Source: Youhaiella tibetensis
Lineage (GTDB): Bacteria; Pseudomonadota; Alphaproteobacteria; Rhizobiales; Devosiaceae
Direction: 5' to 3'
NCBI RefSeq assembly: GCF_008000755.1
Contig: NZ_CP041690.1
Location: forward strand, 2,605,260-2,669,259
Length of the DNA stretch: 64,000 bases
Position 1 is the first letter of the stretch; each line of letters opens with the position of its first letter. A model generated the notes under the pieces. That model was not told where the DNA came from and ran no database searches. It saw only the letters and a list, made by a program, of their open reading frames with translations. Positions 24,717 through 33,505 of this stretch are shown piece by piece. The position numbers and the translations under genes are program-made.

Positions 24717-26183
24717 CTATTCACCCACCTGGGCGACAACCGCCGCCGCGCCGTTTTCGTAGAGCGCCGCCAAAAGGCGCGTCACCTCGCTCCTGAACCG
24801 GTCGTCGCCAGCAAGGTCGCTTCCGAAGATCTCGCGGATGGCCAGCAAGCCTTCGGCGAGCTTTTTCGGATCCTGGCCCGACGCCGCGGCGACAGCGCGG
24901 AAGCGCTCGACCATGGGGTCGCGCACGTCGATGGTATTGCCCTGCTCATCGACGCCCGCGGCATAGCGCATCCAGCCGGCTACTCCCAGCGCCAGGCGCT
25001 GGTAGCCTTGCCCGGCGGCGATCCTATCGCGGATGGTGCCCAGGAAACGCTGCGGCAGCTTCTGGCTCCCGTCCATGGCGATCTGCCAGGTGCGGTGCTT
25101 GAGCGCCGGATTGGCGAAGCGCTCCAGCAGGTCGTCGCGATAACCGTGCAGATCGGCCTCCGGCATATCGAGGGTGGGAATGACCTCTTCGGTCATCAGC
25201 CCGAAGATCAGCTTGCGGAAGGCCGGATCGCCGATGGCGTCGGCGACGTATTGATGGCCCGCCAGATAGCCCAGATAGGCCAGGGTCGAGTGCGAGCCGT
25301 TGAGCATGCGCAACTTCATGCGCTCGAACGGCTCGACGTCGCGCACCATCTGCGCCCCGACCGTCTCGAAAGCCGGCCGGCCGGCGCTGAAGCGATCCTC
25401 GATGACCCATTGGGTGAAGGGCTCGGTGACGACCGGCCAGGCGTCTTCAAGCCCCAGCGCCTCGCCCACCGCCTGCCGGTCGGCATCGGTGGTGGCGGGC
25501 ACGATGCGATCGACCATCGTGCTGGGAAAGGCGGCGGTCGCGACATAGGCCGCCAGTTCGCTGCCGCGCGCGGCGGCGAATTCCGAGATGATCCGGCTGG
25601 CCGTATGACCGTTGCTGGGCAGGTTGTCGCAACTCATGACCGTAAAGGGCGCAAGCCCTGCCCGGCGGCGGCGATCCAGCGCCTCGACGATGAAACCGGG
25701 GGCGCTGCGCGGATTGGCGGGATTTGCGAGGTCGTGGACGATATCGGGGTGAGACCTATCCAGCCGCCCGGTCGCCGGATCGTGGCAATAGCCCTTCTCG
25801 GTCACCGTCAGCGAGACGATGCGGATGGCAGGGCTCGCCATGAGATCGAGCAGGCGCTCGCCCTCGCGGGTGGCATCGATGATTTCGAGGACCGAGCCGA
25901 TGACGCGGCAGGTGCTGCCGCCGGCATCGCGGACGAGAACGGAGTAGAGCCCCGACTGGGGATCGAGAGCGTCCTTGGTGTCGGGCCGGCGCAGGCTGGC
26001 GCCAACGATTCCCCAATCGGGAAATTGCGACAGCAGATCATCGACATAGACAGCCTGGTGCGCGCGATGGAACGCGCCGATCCCCAGATGCACGATGCCC
26101 GGCGTTACTGCGCTGCGGTCATAGGAGAAGGGGCGGACGCCCGGACGGGCCTCGGCAAGGGATTGGGGCGTAAGGCGGTGCAT
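24717..26183 (-). CDS. Mannitol dehydrogenase-family oxidoreductase (fructuronate reductase-like)
   Basis: 488-residue NAD(P)-dependent polyol/uronate dehydrogenase. The N-terminal Rossmann block GIVHLGIGAFHRAHQAVYVDDLL, SLTVTEKGYCHD, and the SCDNLPSNGH and KLRMLNGSHSTLAYLGYLAGHQY (with the catalytic Lys-Asn-His region) are characteristic. Members oxidise mannitol or arabinitol, or interconvert D-mannonate and fructuronate (UxuB); sequence alone does not choose. ATG 26183 has GGAG six bases upstream, better than TTG 26189. No uxuA or transporter is adjacent, and it converges on abfA. An ACCAT-N6-ATGGT repeat lies just upstream. Confidence 0.85.
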   Translation of the reverse strand: MHRLTPQSLAEARPGVRPFSYDRSAVTPGIVHLGIGAFHRAHQAVYVDDLLSQFPDWGIVGASLRRPDTKDALDPQSGLYSVLVRDAGGSTCRVIGSVLEIIDATREGERLLDLMASPAIRIVSLTVTEKGYCHDPATGRLDRSHPDIVHDLANPANPRSAPGFIVEALDRRRRAGLAPFTVMSCDNLPSNGHTASRIISEFAAARGSELAAYVATAAFPSTMVDRIVPATTDADRQAVGEALGLEDAWPVVTEPFTQWVIEDRFSAGRPAFETVGAQMVRDVEPFERMKLRMLNGSHSTLAYLGYLAGHQYVADAIGDPAFRKLIFGLMTEEVIPTLDMPEADLHGYRDDLLERFANPALKHRTWQIAMDGSQKLPQRFLGTIRDRIAAGQGYQRLALGVAGWMRYAAGVDEQGNTIDVRDPMVERFRAVAAASGQDPKKLAEGLLAIREIFGSDLAGDDRFRSEVTRLLAALYENGAAAVVAQVGE

Positions 26184-26201
26184 GGACAACTCCAGGATTC
26201 C

Positions 26202-26217
26202 ACCATTCTGGTATGGT
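26202..26217. promoter_or_regulatory. Possible operator upstream of the mannitol dehydrogenase-family gene
   Basis: ACCAT-TCTGGT-ATGGT, perfect 5-bp arms, 19 bp upstream of the start codon. A short repeat that may occur by chance; noted because the gene is otherwise unregulated in view. Confidence 0.3.
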
Positions 26218-26258
26218 AGATAGACCTGAGCGTCAATGCCCCGCCGTTTCCTCGGGCG

Positions 26259-27104
26259 CTACTGCAGGGTCGAAGCGAACCACTCGGCGGTCTTGGTGAT
26301 CACCTTGTCCGCGTTGGTCTGATCCTGGCTAAGGACGCCGAAGATGTGGTCCGCACCCTCCACGATCATGGCTTCCTTGGGCATGCCCGGCGCGGCATCG
26401 ACGAAGGCCTGCGCGTACTTGGCCGAAAAGTCCTCGCTGCCCGCGATGGCGAGATAGGCGCCGTCATAGGCCGCCAGCGCATCCTTGAGCGGGTGCATAG
26501 AGAGGCTGTCGAAGAACGCTTTCTTGAGCGCGATGGTGCGGAAGCCCAGGTCCAACCCGACAATGCCGTCGGCGGCCGCCTTGTCGAAGGCCACCTGCCC
26601 CACCGAGCCCTTCATGTCCTCGGCGAAATCGCCCACCGAAGACCAGGTCACGCGGGACTTGAAGAAATCCGGCCGCTCGGCCGTGGCCAGGATCGCGATA
26701 CCGCCGCCCAGGCTGAAGCCGAGGATGCCAAGCTTGTTGCGGTCGATCTGGGGAATGCTGGCCAGGTAATCGGCGGCGATGAGCGCGTCGGCCAGCTGCT
26801 GGTCGACCGTGGTCTCCCCCGTATCGCCATCGCTCTTGCCGAAACCCTCGAACGAGATGCGCAGGGAGGCGACGCCCTTTTCCGCCAGCGCCGCGGCCTC
26901 GCGCGCATACATGTTCCCCACCTCGTCCTTGGAGCTGCCGAAGCCGTGGAGCATGAGCACCGCCGGCGCGCCGACCGCACCATCGGGAACGTTGAGGGTC
27001 GCGTCGATCCCGCGCTCGAGCGTCATCCGGGTTTCATCCGCAAACCCCGCTCCCGTCGAGAGAATTCCCGCCAGGGCGACTACCCCCAAAGCCAACAGAC
27101 GCAT
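26259..27104 (-). CDS. Exported alpha/beta-hydrolase
   Basis: 281 residues with a signal peptide (MRLLALGVVALAGILSTGAGFA) and an alpha/beta-hydrolase fold: oxyanion HGFG near residue 57, nucleophile elbow GFSLGG near 133, a late Asp (AGSEDF) and the catalytic His in GADHIF near 260. It is likely a periplasmic esterase or dienelactone-hydrolase-like enzyme; the substrate is unknown. ATG 27104 has a G-rich GGGGG upstream and begins the signal peptide; the longer frame adds nothing conserved. It sits 72 bp downstream of the LacI regulator on the same strand, so co-transcription is possible. Confidence 0.8.
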   Translation of the reverse strand: MRLLALGVVALAGILSTGAGFADETRMTLERGIDATLNVPDGAVGAPAVLMLHGFGSSKDEVGNMYAREAAALAEKGVASLRISFEGFGKSDGDTGETTVDQQLADALIAADYLASIPQIDRNKLGILGFSLGGGIAILATAERPDFFKSRVTWSSVGDFAEDMKGSVGQVAFDKAAADGIVGLDLGFRTIALKKAFFDSLSMHPLKDALAAYDGAYLAIAGSEDFSAKYAQAFVDAAPGMPKEAMIVEGADHIFGVLSQDQTNADKVITKTAEWFASTLQ

Positions 27105-27176
27105 TCGCGCACCCCCATCCGCAGATTCCCCGAAGGCTGGCACGGTGAATTGGGGTCGTCAATGTGTGCGACGGCC

Positions 27177-28220
27177 TCAGGCGGTGCCGCGGACCACCAG
27201 CCGGGCGCGGATGGTCTCCACCATCGAGCGCGCCTGCGAATCGGCGGCGCGTGCCGCCACGATCCGGCGCAGCGCCTGCACCCGCTCCTGCAGGTCGACC
27301 CCGATGGTGGTGAGGTTATAGGCCTGCCAGGCCGCTTCGCGGATGTTGTCGAACCCGATCACCGCGCATTGCTGGGGCACCGAAACGCCCAGGTCGAAGC
27401 GCAGGGCATCGATGGCGCCAAAAGCGCTGGTATCGTTGGCGGCAAAGATCGCGTCGGGCTGGCGCTCGCGCCGCCAGTAATTGTTCACGGCGGCCCGCGT
27501 GGTGGCGTAGTCGAAATTGCCCTCGATCGCGCCCTCGAAATCGATGCGGTATTCGGCCAGCGCCTCCTCGAGCGCCATCATCCGGTCGATATCGGAGGCG
27601 GCGCCCTCTCCGCGCACGTAGAGCAGGCGCTTGCGCCCGGTGCCGGCCAGGAGCCGCACGGCATTGGCGATGCCCTCGTGCTGCTCGACATGGAGGCGAT
27701 CCACCATGTGTTCGTCATGCTCGTGGGGCGGGTGGATGCCGTAGACCGGGTAGATGGCCGGGGAATTGCCGAACGCGCGCCGCAACTGCTGGGGCTTGAG
27801 ATCATCCATGTAGGCGATGACCGCCGCCGGGCGGTAGGCGCGGATATGGGCGAAATTGAACTGGAACCGGCTCTTGTGCTCCATGCGGAACACCAGCACC
27901 GCTAGGCCATCCTCCTGGAGCACGGCGGTGAGCGCATCGATCTCCTGCGCTTCCCACGGGTTGGCGAGCGTGCTGACCACCACGGCGACCAGATTTGAAC
28001 GGCGCGTGACCATGGCGCGCGCCGCCATGTCCGGGTGGTAACCCAGACCCGCCGCAACATCGAGAATGTGCTGGCGCTTGTCGGCACGCACGGATGCTTC
28101 GGGGTTGAAGGCGCGCGAGACCATGATGCGCGAAACCCTTGCAGCGCGGGCCACATCCAGCGCCGTTGGCCCCGCCCCCTGCTCGCGTGTCCGTTCGGCC
28201 TCGACGCCGTCCTCGCTCAA
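27177..28220 (-). CDS. LacI-family transcriptional regulator
   Basis: 347-residue repressor-type protein: HTH at about 18-40 (TALDVARAARVSRIMVSRAFNPEASV, with the hinge AAGLGYHPDMAARAM) and a periplasmic-binding-protein-like effector domain. The start is TTG 28220, with GGAG seven bases upstream; no ATG precedes the HTH. It is divergent from the AfuABC-like ABC operon at 28478, so that operon and itself are the probable targets. The effector would be the imported sugar phosphate or phosphodiester, or its product; inferred from position only. Confidence 0.92.
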   Translation of the reverse strand: MSEDGVEAERTREQGAGPTALDVARAARVSRIMVSRAFNPEASVRADKRQHILDVAAGLGYHPDMAARAMVTRRSNLVAVVVSTLANPWEAQEIDALTAVLQEDGLAVLVFRMEHKSRFQFNFAHIRAYRPAAVIAYMDDLKPQQLRRAFGNSPAIYPVYGIHPPHEHDEHMVDRLHVEQHEGIANAVRLLAGTGRKRLLYVRGEGAASDIDRMMALEEALAEYRIDFEGAIEGNFDYATTRAAVNNYWRRERQPDAIFAANDTSAFGAIDALRFDLGVSVPQQCAVIGFDNIREAAWQAYNLTTIGVDLQERVQALRRIVAARAADSQARSMVETIRARLVVRGTA

Positions 28221-28316
28221 TTTTTTCTCCGCTCTGCCAGCGTGTTCAATCGGCCTCTATCCTCGCCCGCCTTCATATCGAGGTTGTGACAGTCCGCCAA
28301 TCTCCCCTTGACCAAC

Positions 28317-28372
28317 ACACATGATCACGTGTTCATTCAATTGTCACATGGCTGATATGCAAGCGTCACATG
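28317..28372. promoter_or_regulatory. Putative LacI-type operator region between divergent genes
   Basis: A 16-base near-palindrome, ACACATGATCACGTGT (28317-28332, one mismatched pair), centred on TGATCA, is followed by two direct GTCACATG copies at 28343-28350 and 28365-28372, 22 bp apart (two helical turns). LacI sites are commonly palindromes with a central CG; this one has AT at its centre, so the assignment is tentative. Confidence 0.4.
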
Positions 28373-28477
28373 AGTGTCATGGGACGGTTTCAATCACCCC
28401 GTATGCCTCGCGTTGCCTAAAGCGTCCGCGGCCCAGCCGCACACGAACATCTAGTCGTCACAAGAGGAGAAACACCC

Positions 28478-29625
28478 ATGAAACGCCGCGAACTGCTCCT
28501 GGCAGGTGCTGCCGCCGCCGGCGCGACCCTGCTGCCGCGCGTCGCCTTCGCCGAGGCCAATCGGATCGACGTCTACACCAGCTCGGATGCCAACATCACC
28601 GACTTCTGGGCCAACACCATCATCCCCGGTTTCCAGAAGGCCAATCCCGGCCTGACGGTCAACTGGGTGGACGCCGGCGACGGCGCAGGCCTGAACGCCA
28701 TCGGCGACCGCACGCTCGCCGCCTTCCAGACCAAGAAGGACCCGCAGGCCGACTATTTCGAATCGTATGACCCGAACCTGCCCAAGGGCGGCCTCGAGGC
28801 TGGCCTGTGGACCGACATCAGCAAGGCCGGGCTCTCGAACTATTCCAGGGTCAACCCGCTGGCCATCCAGACCGGCTTCGACCTTCCCTATCGCGGCTCC
28901 CAGGTGCTGCTGGCCTTCGACACCACCAAGCTCCCCGCCGACCAGGCTCCCAAGACCTGGGAAGACCTCGTCGCCTGGATCAAGGCCAACCCGGGCCAGT
29001 TCATCTACAACCGTCCCGACAAGGGCGGTTCGGGCGGCAACTTCGTCCGCCGCGTCATCCACCAGGCGAACGGCAAGGATCCGTCCAAGTTCACCACCTC
29101 GAACTACACGCCCGAATTCGGCGAGCAGACCCTGACCCCGGCCTGGGCGATCCTGAACGACCTGGCCCCTCGCTCTATGAAAAGGGCGCCTACACCTCGG
29201 GCAACACCCAGTCGATCCAGCTTCTGGCCCAGAGCGTGGTCACCATGGTTCCGGTCTGGTCCGACCAGATCCTGCAGGCCATCGACCAGGCCGTGCTGCC
29301 GGAGACCACCGGTCTCGTCCAGCTCACCGACCTAGCGCTGTGCGGCGGCTTCTCGCGCTCGACCATCCCGGTCAACGCCGCCAACCACGACGCGGCCCTC
29401 AAGCTCGCCGACTACCTCCTCACCGAGGAAGTGCAGTCCGCGATCCTGACCGAACTCGGCGGCTTCCCCGGCGTTTCCTGGGATTACATCTCCGAGGATC
29501 TGCGCAACAAGTTCGCCGATATCGTTCCCAAGACCATCCCGACCTTCCCGGGCGGCGACTGGGAAAAGGCCATCAACGATGGCTGGTACCGCAACGTCGC
29601 TCCCAATATCGATCGCAACGCGTGA
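28478..29625 (+). pseudogene. AfuA-like ABC substrate-binding protein, frameshifted
   Basis: An N-terminal signal peptide (MKRRELLLAGAAAAGATLLPRVAFA) and the first ~230 residues of a family 1/8 binding protein read in one frame up to LNDLAP; the remaining ~150 residues (SLYEKGAYTSGNTQSIQ... to NIDRNA) continue in the -1 frame to the stop at 29625. One extra C in the C-run at 29166-29169 would restore the 383-residue protein, so this is either a real one-base deletion or a sequencing error in a homopolymer. The permease genes after it are intact and overlap its stop (GTGA). AAGAGGAG precedes ATG 28478. Intact, it would bind a sugar phosphate, phosphodiester, polyamine or iron-type ligand. Confidence 0.85.
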
Positions 29626-30509
29626 CCACCGTCGTCGAAAGGACGGAGGCGCCGTCCACAACGCGCAACGGGAGGGGGCTCTTGGGCCTCCTCCTCGTCG
29701 CCGCGCCGGTTCTGCTGATGGTCTGGCTGATCATGTGGCCGATCATTTCGGCCATCATTGGCACTTTCTGGATCGAGGGCGCCGACGGCAGCCATCGCCT
29801 GTCGATCGAAAGCTACGCCTTCTTCTTCACCGACCAGTATAGCCTGGACAATCTCTACATCACGCTCTGGACGACCGTGGTCACGGCCGTGCTGCTGCTC
29901 GCCATCTGCCTGCCCATCGCCATCTATCTGCGCTTCGCCAAGGGAGCGCTGCCGGCCTATGTGCAGGGCCTTGCCATTTTCCCGATGTTCGTGCCCTCGA
30001 TCATCCTGGCCTATGCGTTCATCCGCACCATCGGCCCCAACGGCACCGTCGACATCATGCTCAACGCTGTGGGCCTGCCCAAGATCCGCTCGCCCTACCT
30101 CACGCCCTGGGGGCCGGTGATCGGCCTCGTCTGGGACCACATTCCACTGACCGTGCTGATCCTGCTTTCGGGCCTGGGGAGCGTTTCCACCCAATCGGTC
30201 GACGCCGCCCGCGACGTCGGCGCCGGCCGGCTCGAGGTGTTCTGGTACATCCTCCTGCCGCGCATCGGCAATTCGATCCTGGTGGCCCTCTCCTTTGCCG
30301 TGCTCGGCATCTTCTCGGCCTTCACCCTGCCCTATGTGCTCGGCCCGGCCGCGCCTGAAATGATGGGCCCGTTCATGCAGCGCACCTTCCGCGACGTGGG
30401 CGATCCCCTGGCTGCGACCACCCAGGCGGTCATCGCCTTCGGCTTCTGTATCGTCTTCGGCATCTTCTACGTGCGCTCCGTCGCCAAGAACCGCGGAGGC
30501 GCCCGCTGA
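29622..30509 (+). CDS. ABC transporter permease (AfuB/PotB-like), first subunit
   Basis: 295-residue inner-membrane permease. A GTG start at 29622 overlaps the binding-protein stop and gives VTTVVERTEAPSTT then the first helix (LLGLLLVAAPVLLMVWLIMWPIISA). Six helices are predicted; the EAA-type loop reads DAARDVGAGRLEVFWYILLPRIG near residue 205. It belongs to the group of two-permease importers for iron, polyamines, phosphonates and sugar phosphates. The stop overlaps the second permease start (TGATG). Confidence 0.88.
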   Translation: MTTVVERTEAPSTTRNGRGLLGLLLVAAPVLLMVWLIMWPIISAIIGTFWIEGADGSHRLSIESYAFFFTDQYSLDNLYITLWTTVVTAVLLLAICLPIAIYLRFAKGALPAYVQGLAIFPMFVPSIILAYAFIRTIGPNGTVDIMLNAVGLPKIRSPYLTPWGPVIGLVWDHIPLTVLILLSGLGSVSTQSVDAARDVGAGRLEVFWYILLPRIGNSILVALSFAVLGIFSAFTLPYVLGPAAPEMMGPFMQRTFRDVGDPLAATTQAVIAFGFCIVFGIFYVRSVAKNRGGAR

Positions 30510-31333
30510 TGGCTACCCTCAGCCTTTCCCGTACCCGCATCGACTGGGCAGGCATCTTCATGGCGGTGGTTCTGACCCTCGTCATCGTATTGCCGCTCGT
30601 GGTGGTGGGCACCTGGGCCTTCACCGAAGTTTGGCGCTATCCGGCGGTCGTCCCGCAGAAGTTCGGCCTGCGCTTCTGGAACGCCACCCTCAGCCGCACC
30701 GACGTCTGGGATTCGCTCTGGCTCAGCATCCGCCTGACCACGATGGTGACGTTCCTCTCCGCCGTGATCTGCCTGCCGGCGGCCTATGCCTTCGCCCGCA
30801 TGAAGTTCCCGGCGCGCAACGTGCTGTTCTTCTCGTTCCTGGCCGGCCACGCCTTCCCCAAGTTCGGCCTGCTCGTCGCCATCGCCGCGATCTTCCTCAC
30901 CATGAACCTCATCGGCAATTTCTGGGGCGTGGTGCTGATCCAGCTCGTGGGCACGCTGATGTTCATGATCTGGATCCCCGTCGCCGCCTTCCAAGGCGTC
31001 GACCGGCGCATGGAGGAAGCGGCGCGCGACGTGGGCGCCTCCCCGGCCCGCGTCTTCTGGTCGATCACCCTGCCGCAGGCGGCGCCGACGATCTTCGCGG
31101 CCGTGCTGCTCTCGTTCGTGGGCACCTTCTACGAAACGGAAGGCGCCTGGCTCATCGGCGCACCGGCCATCCGCACGATGCCCGTGCTCATGATCTCGTT
31201 CATCAACAACCAGATGGTCGTGCAGTACGGCGCGGTGCTCTCGGTGCTCCTGTGGGTGCCCTCGTTCATCGCCCTGCTCTTCGTGCGCCGCATCATCGGC
31301 CAGGGGGCTTTCGCCCGCGGCCTGGGTGCGTGA
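30509..31333 (+). CDS. ABC transporter permease (AfuB/PotC-like), second subunit
   Basis: 274-residue permease with six predicted helices and the ATPase-docking loop EEAARDVGASPARVFWSITLPQAAPT near residue 165. It forms a heterodimer with the preceding subunit. ATG 30509 begins one base before the previous stop ends. A 29-bp gap precedes the ATPase gene. Confidence 0.88.
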   Translation: MATLSLSRTRIDWAGIFMAVVLTLVIVLPLVVVGTWAFTEVWRYPAVVPQKFGLRFWNATLSRTDVWDSLWLSIRLTTMVTFLSAVICLPAAYAFARMKFPARNVLFFSFLAGHAFPKFGLLVAIAAIFLTMNLIGNFWGVVLIQLVGTLMFMIWIPVAAFQGVDRRMEEAARDVGASPARVFWSITLPQAAPTIFAAVLLSFVGTFYETEGAWLIGAPAIRTMPVLMISFINNQMVVQYGAVLSVLLWVPSFIALLFVRRIIGQGAFARGLGA

Positions 31334-31362
31334 CAATGACACTTACGGATTGGAGCTGATCC

Positions 31363-32433
31363 ATGGCTCGCTTGGAAATCAACGGCGTCACCAAGAAATT
31401 CGGGACGACCACGGCTGTCGACACCTTTTCGCTCGATGTCGGTGACGGGGAACTGGTCTGCCTGCTGGGCCCCTCGGGCTCGGGCAAGTCGACCGTCCTG
31501 CGCATGATCGGCGGCTTCGAGACGCCCACGGGCGGCTCGATCCGCATCGACGGCGAAGAGGTGGCGCGCCTGCCGCCCGAAAAGCGCCCGACCACCATGG
31601 TGTTCCAGAGCCACGCGCTCTGGAGCCACATGACTGTGGCCGGCAATATCGGCTTCGGCCTCAAGCTGCGCCGCCTGCCCAAGAAACAGATCGCCGAGAA
31701 GGTCGACCAGGTGCTCGAACTGGTGGGCCTGGCCGGTTACGGCAAACGGCAGACCAACCAGCTTTCGGGCGGCCAGCAGCAGCGCGTGGCCCTGGCCCGC
31801 TCGCTGGTGCTCGAACCCAAGATCCTGCTGCTCGACGAACCCTTCGCCAGCCTCGACCAGCATTTGCGCGAGCGCCTGCGCGAGGAAGTGCGCGACATCC
31901 AGCAGCGCCTCAAGATCACCGCGCTCTTCGTGACCCACGGACAGGACGAAGCCCTGGCGCTTGCCGACCGGATCGTGGTGATGCGCGACGGCCATATCGA
32001 GCAGATCGACCGGCCCGACGTGCTCTACCGCGAGCCGCAGACCCCGTTCGTGGCCGGCTTCATCGGCACCATGAATTTCGTGGAAGGCCAGGTGCGGAAC
32101 GGCATGTTCACCGGTGGCGGCATGACCATGGGCGCGCCGGTCGCCGAGGGCCCGGCTACCCTCGCCGTGCGCCCCGAAGCGCTTTCGCTCTCGGGTGCCC
32201 TGGCCCCGGACGCGGCCACGGTGCATCGCGTCGTCGATTTCGGCACCCACGCCATCATCGACCTCGACCTGCCGGACGAGGTGCGGGCCAAGGCCATGGT
32301 CTCGCCCGACCACGAATGGAAGGGCGCCGACCGCGTCTTGCTCAAGCCGGAGCGCTTCGCGCTCTTCCGCGACAACGCAGTGCTCTACCGTTCCCAGCCG
32401 TCAGCGATCCAGACCGCCCGCCATGCCCAGTGA
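31363..32433 (+). CDS. ABC transporter ATPase with TOBE domain (AfuC/PotA-like)
   Basis: 356-residue ATPase: Walker A GPSGSGKST (35-43), Q-loop MVFQSHALW, signature LSGGQQQR, Walker B ILLLDEPFASLD, H-loop FVTHGQDEA, and a C-terminal TOBE region (~280-350) as in MalK/PotA/FbpC. It energises the permease pair. Its last 11 bp overlap the start of the glycerophosphodiesterase gene, which ties the transporter to that enzyme. Confidence 0.92.
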   Translation: MARLEINGVTKKFGTTTAVDTFSLDVGDGELVCLLGPSGSGKSTVLRMIGGFETPTGGSIRIDGEEVARLPPEKRPTTMVFQSHALWSHMTVAGNIGFGLKLRRLPKKQIAEKVDQVLELVGLAGYGKRQTNQLSGGQQQRVALARSLVLEPKILLLDEPFASLDQHLRERLREEVRDIQQRLKITALFVTHGQDEALALADRIVVMRDGHIEQIDRPDVLYREPQTPFVAGFIGTMNFVEGQVRNGMFTGGGMTMGAPVAEGPATLAVRPEALSLSGALAPDAATVHRVVDFGTHAIIDLDLPDEVRAKAMVSPDHEWKGADRVLLKPERFALFRDNAVLYRSQPSAIQTARHAQ

Positions 32434-33283
32434 CATTTTCTGCCTGCGCGACGGGCATCGCACCTTCTTCAAGTGGCACCGCGGGCGGCGCACGATCACC
32501 GACCCGGTGTTCACCGGCCAGCGGATCATCGAAGGCATGCGGCTGGGCGCGAGCGTGGAGGTGGACCTCGTCCGCCATGCCTCGAACGGCTTCGCCGTGC
32601 TCCACGACGAAACGCTCGATCGCGAAACCACCGGACACGGCCCGGTTGCCGAGGCCTCGGCCGACGTCATCCGGCAATTGCGGCTGCGCGACAATGACGG
32701 CCAGCCGACCGCGCACCCGGTGATGATCCTCGAGGACCTGACGGCCCTGCTGGCCAAGGGCGGCCTGCACCCGGACGCCCTGCTCCAGCTCGATTTCAAG
32801 CAAACCCTGGCCGACCTCACCCCGGACAACCTCGCCGGCTTCACCCAGGCGGTGGCACCGGTGCAGGAACACATGATCCTCTCCTCGGGCGACGCCGAGG
32901 CCGTCGACGCACTCGCCCGGGCTCTTCCGCGGCTCCATGTCGGCTACGACCCCTGCCACGATGGCAAGCTCGAAGAGCTGATGGAAAGCAAGGACTTCGC
33001 CGACTTCGTTGAATCAGCCCTGGAGGACTCGCCGCGCGCCGAGATGATCTATCTCAACTACGCGCTGGTGCTGTTCGCCGACGACAACGGCTTCGATATC
33101 GTCAAGGCCTTCCACGACGGCGGCCGCCGGATCGACGCCTATACGATCCAGTCGGCAGGCGAGGAATCCGCCGACACCGTCGAACGGCTGCTCGACCTCA
33201 AGGTCGACCAGATCACCACCGACGATCCCGTAGGCCTGGGCCGGCTGATCACGAAGATCGACGCGGACGAAGCCGAGATCTAG
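32423..33283 (+). CDS. Glycerophosphodiester phosphodiesterase-family protein
   Basis: 286-residue cytoplasmic GDPD-type TIM-barrel enzyme: GASVEVDLVRHASNGFAVLHDETLDRETTGHG near residue 35-65 contains the metal and catalytic residues (Glu-x-Asp, and the HD...R motif), and LDLKVDQITTDDP at the end replaces the usual GVDGIITDxP. The HRG-type N-terminal motif is shifted to KWHRGRRT, which is less canonical. It would split glycerophosphodiesters brought in by the adjacent ABC importer into glycerol-3-phosphate and an alcohol. ATG 32423 overlaps the ATPase gene. No signal peptide. Confidence 0.85.
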   Translation: MPSDIFCLRDGHRTFFKWHRGRRTITDPVFTGQRIIEGMRLGASVEVDLVRHASNGFAVLHDETLDRETTGHGPVAEASADVIRQLRLRDNDGQPTAHPVMILEDLTALLAKGGLHPDALLQLDFKQTLADLTPDNLAGFTQAVAPVQEHMILSSGDAEAVDALARALPRLHVGYDPCHDGKLEELMESKDFADFVESALEDSPRAEMIYLNYALVLFADDNGFDIVKAFHDGGRRIDAYTIQSAGEESADTVERLLDLKVDQITTDDPVGLGRLITKIDADEAEI

Positions 33284-33505
33284 AGCGAGGGGCGGCGGGT
33301 TCCGCACACCTCTATCCTCGCCTCCAATCCATCCCCTCCACCGCCTTTCCGCGGCCGATCCGGCAACTGTCATTCAAGGGGGAGGGAGGCGGTGCTGCAC
33401 CTCCCCACTGCTCTCCCCCCACGGCACTTCCCCGGGCGAAGATCCGGGTGGCGCAACGTCGTGGGATACTGCCCCCCTCGAAAGGTGCTGGGCCCCTGGC
33501 CCGCC
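33284..33505. other. Convergent intergenic region with GC-rich hairpins
   Basis: 222 bp between the GDPD gene and the inositol-monophosphatase-family gene. It holds an imperfect hairpin around 33384-33406 (GGGAGG ... GTGC/GCAC ... CTCCC) and a CCCGG/CCGGG palindrome at 33427-33449 whose flanks match another at 45580-45602. No coding signal is seen. It probably ends both transcripts. Confidence 0.5.
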
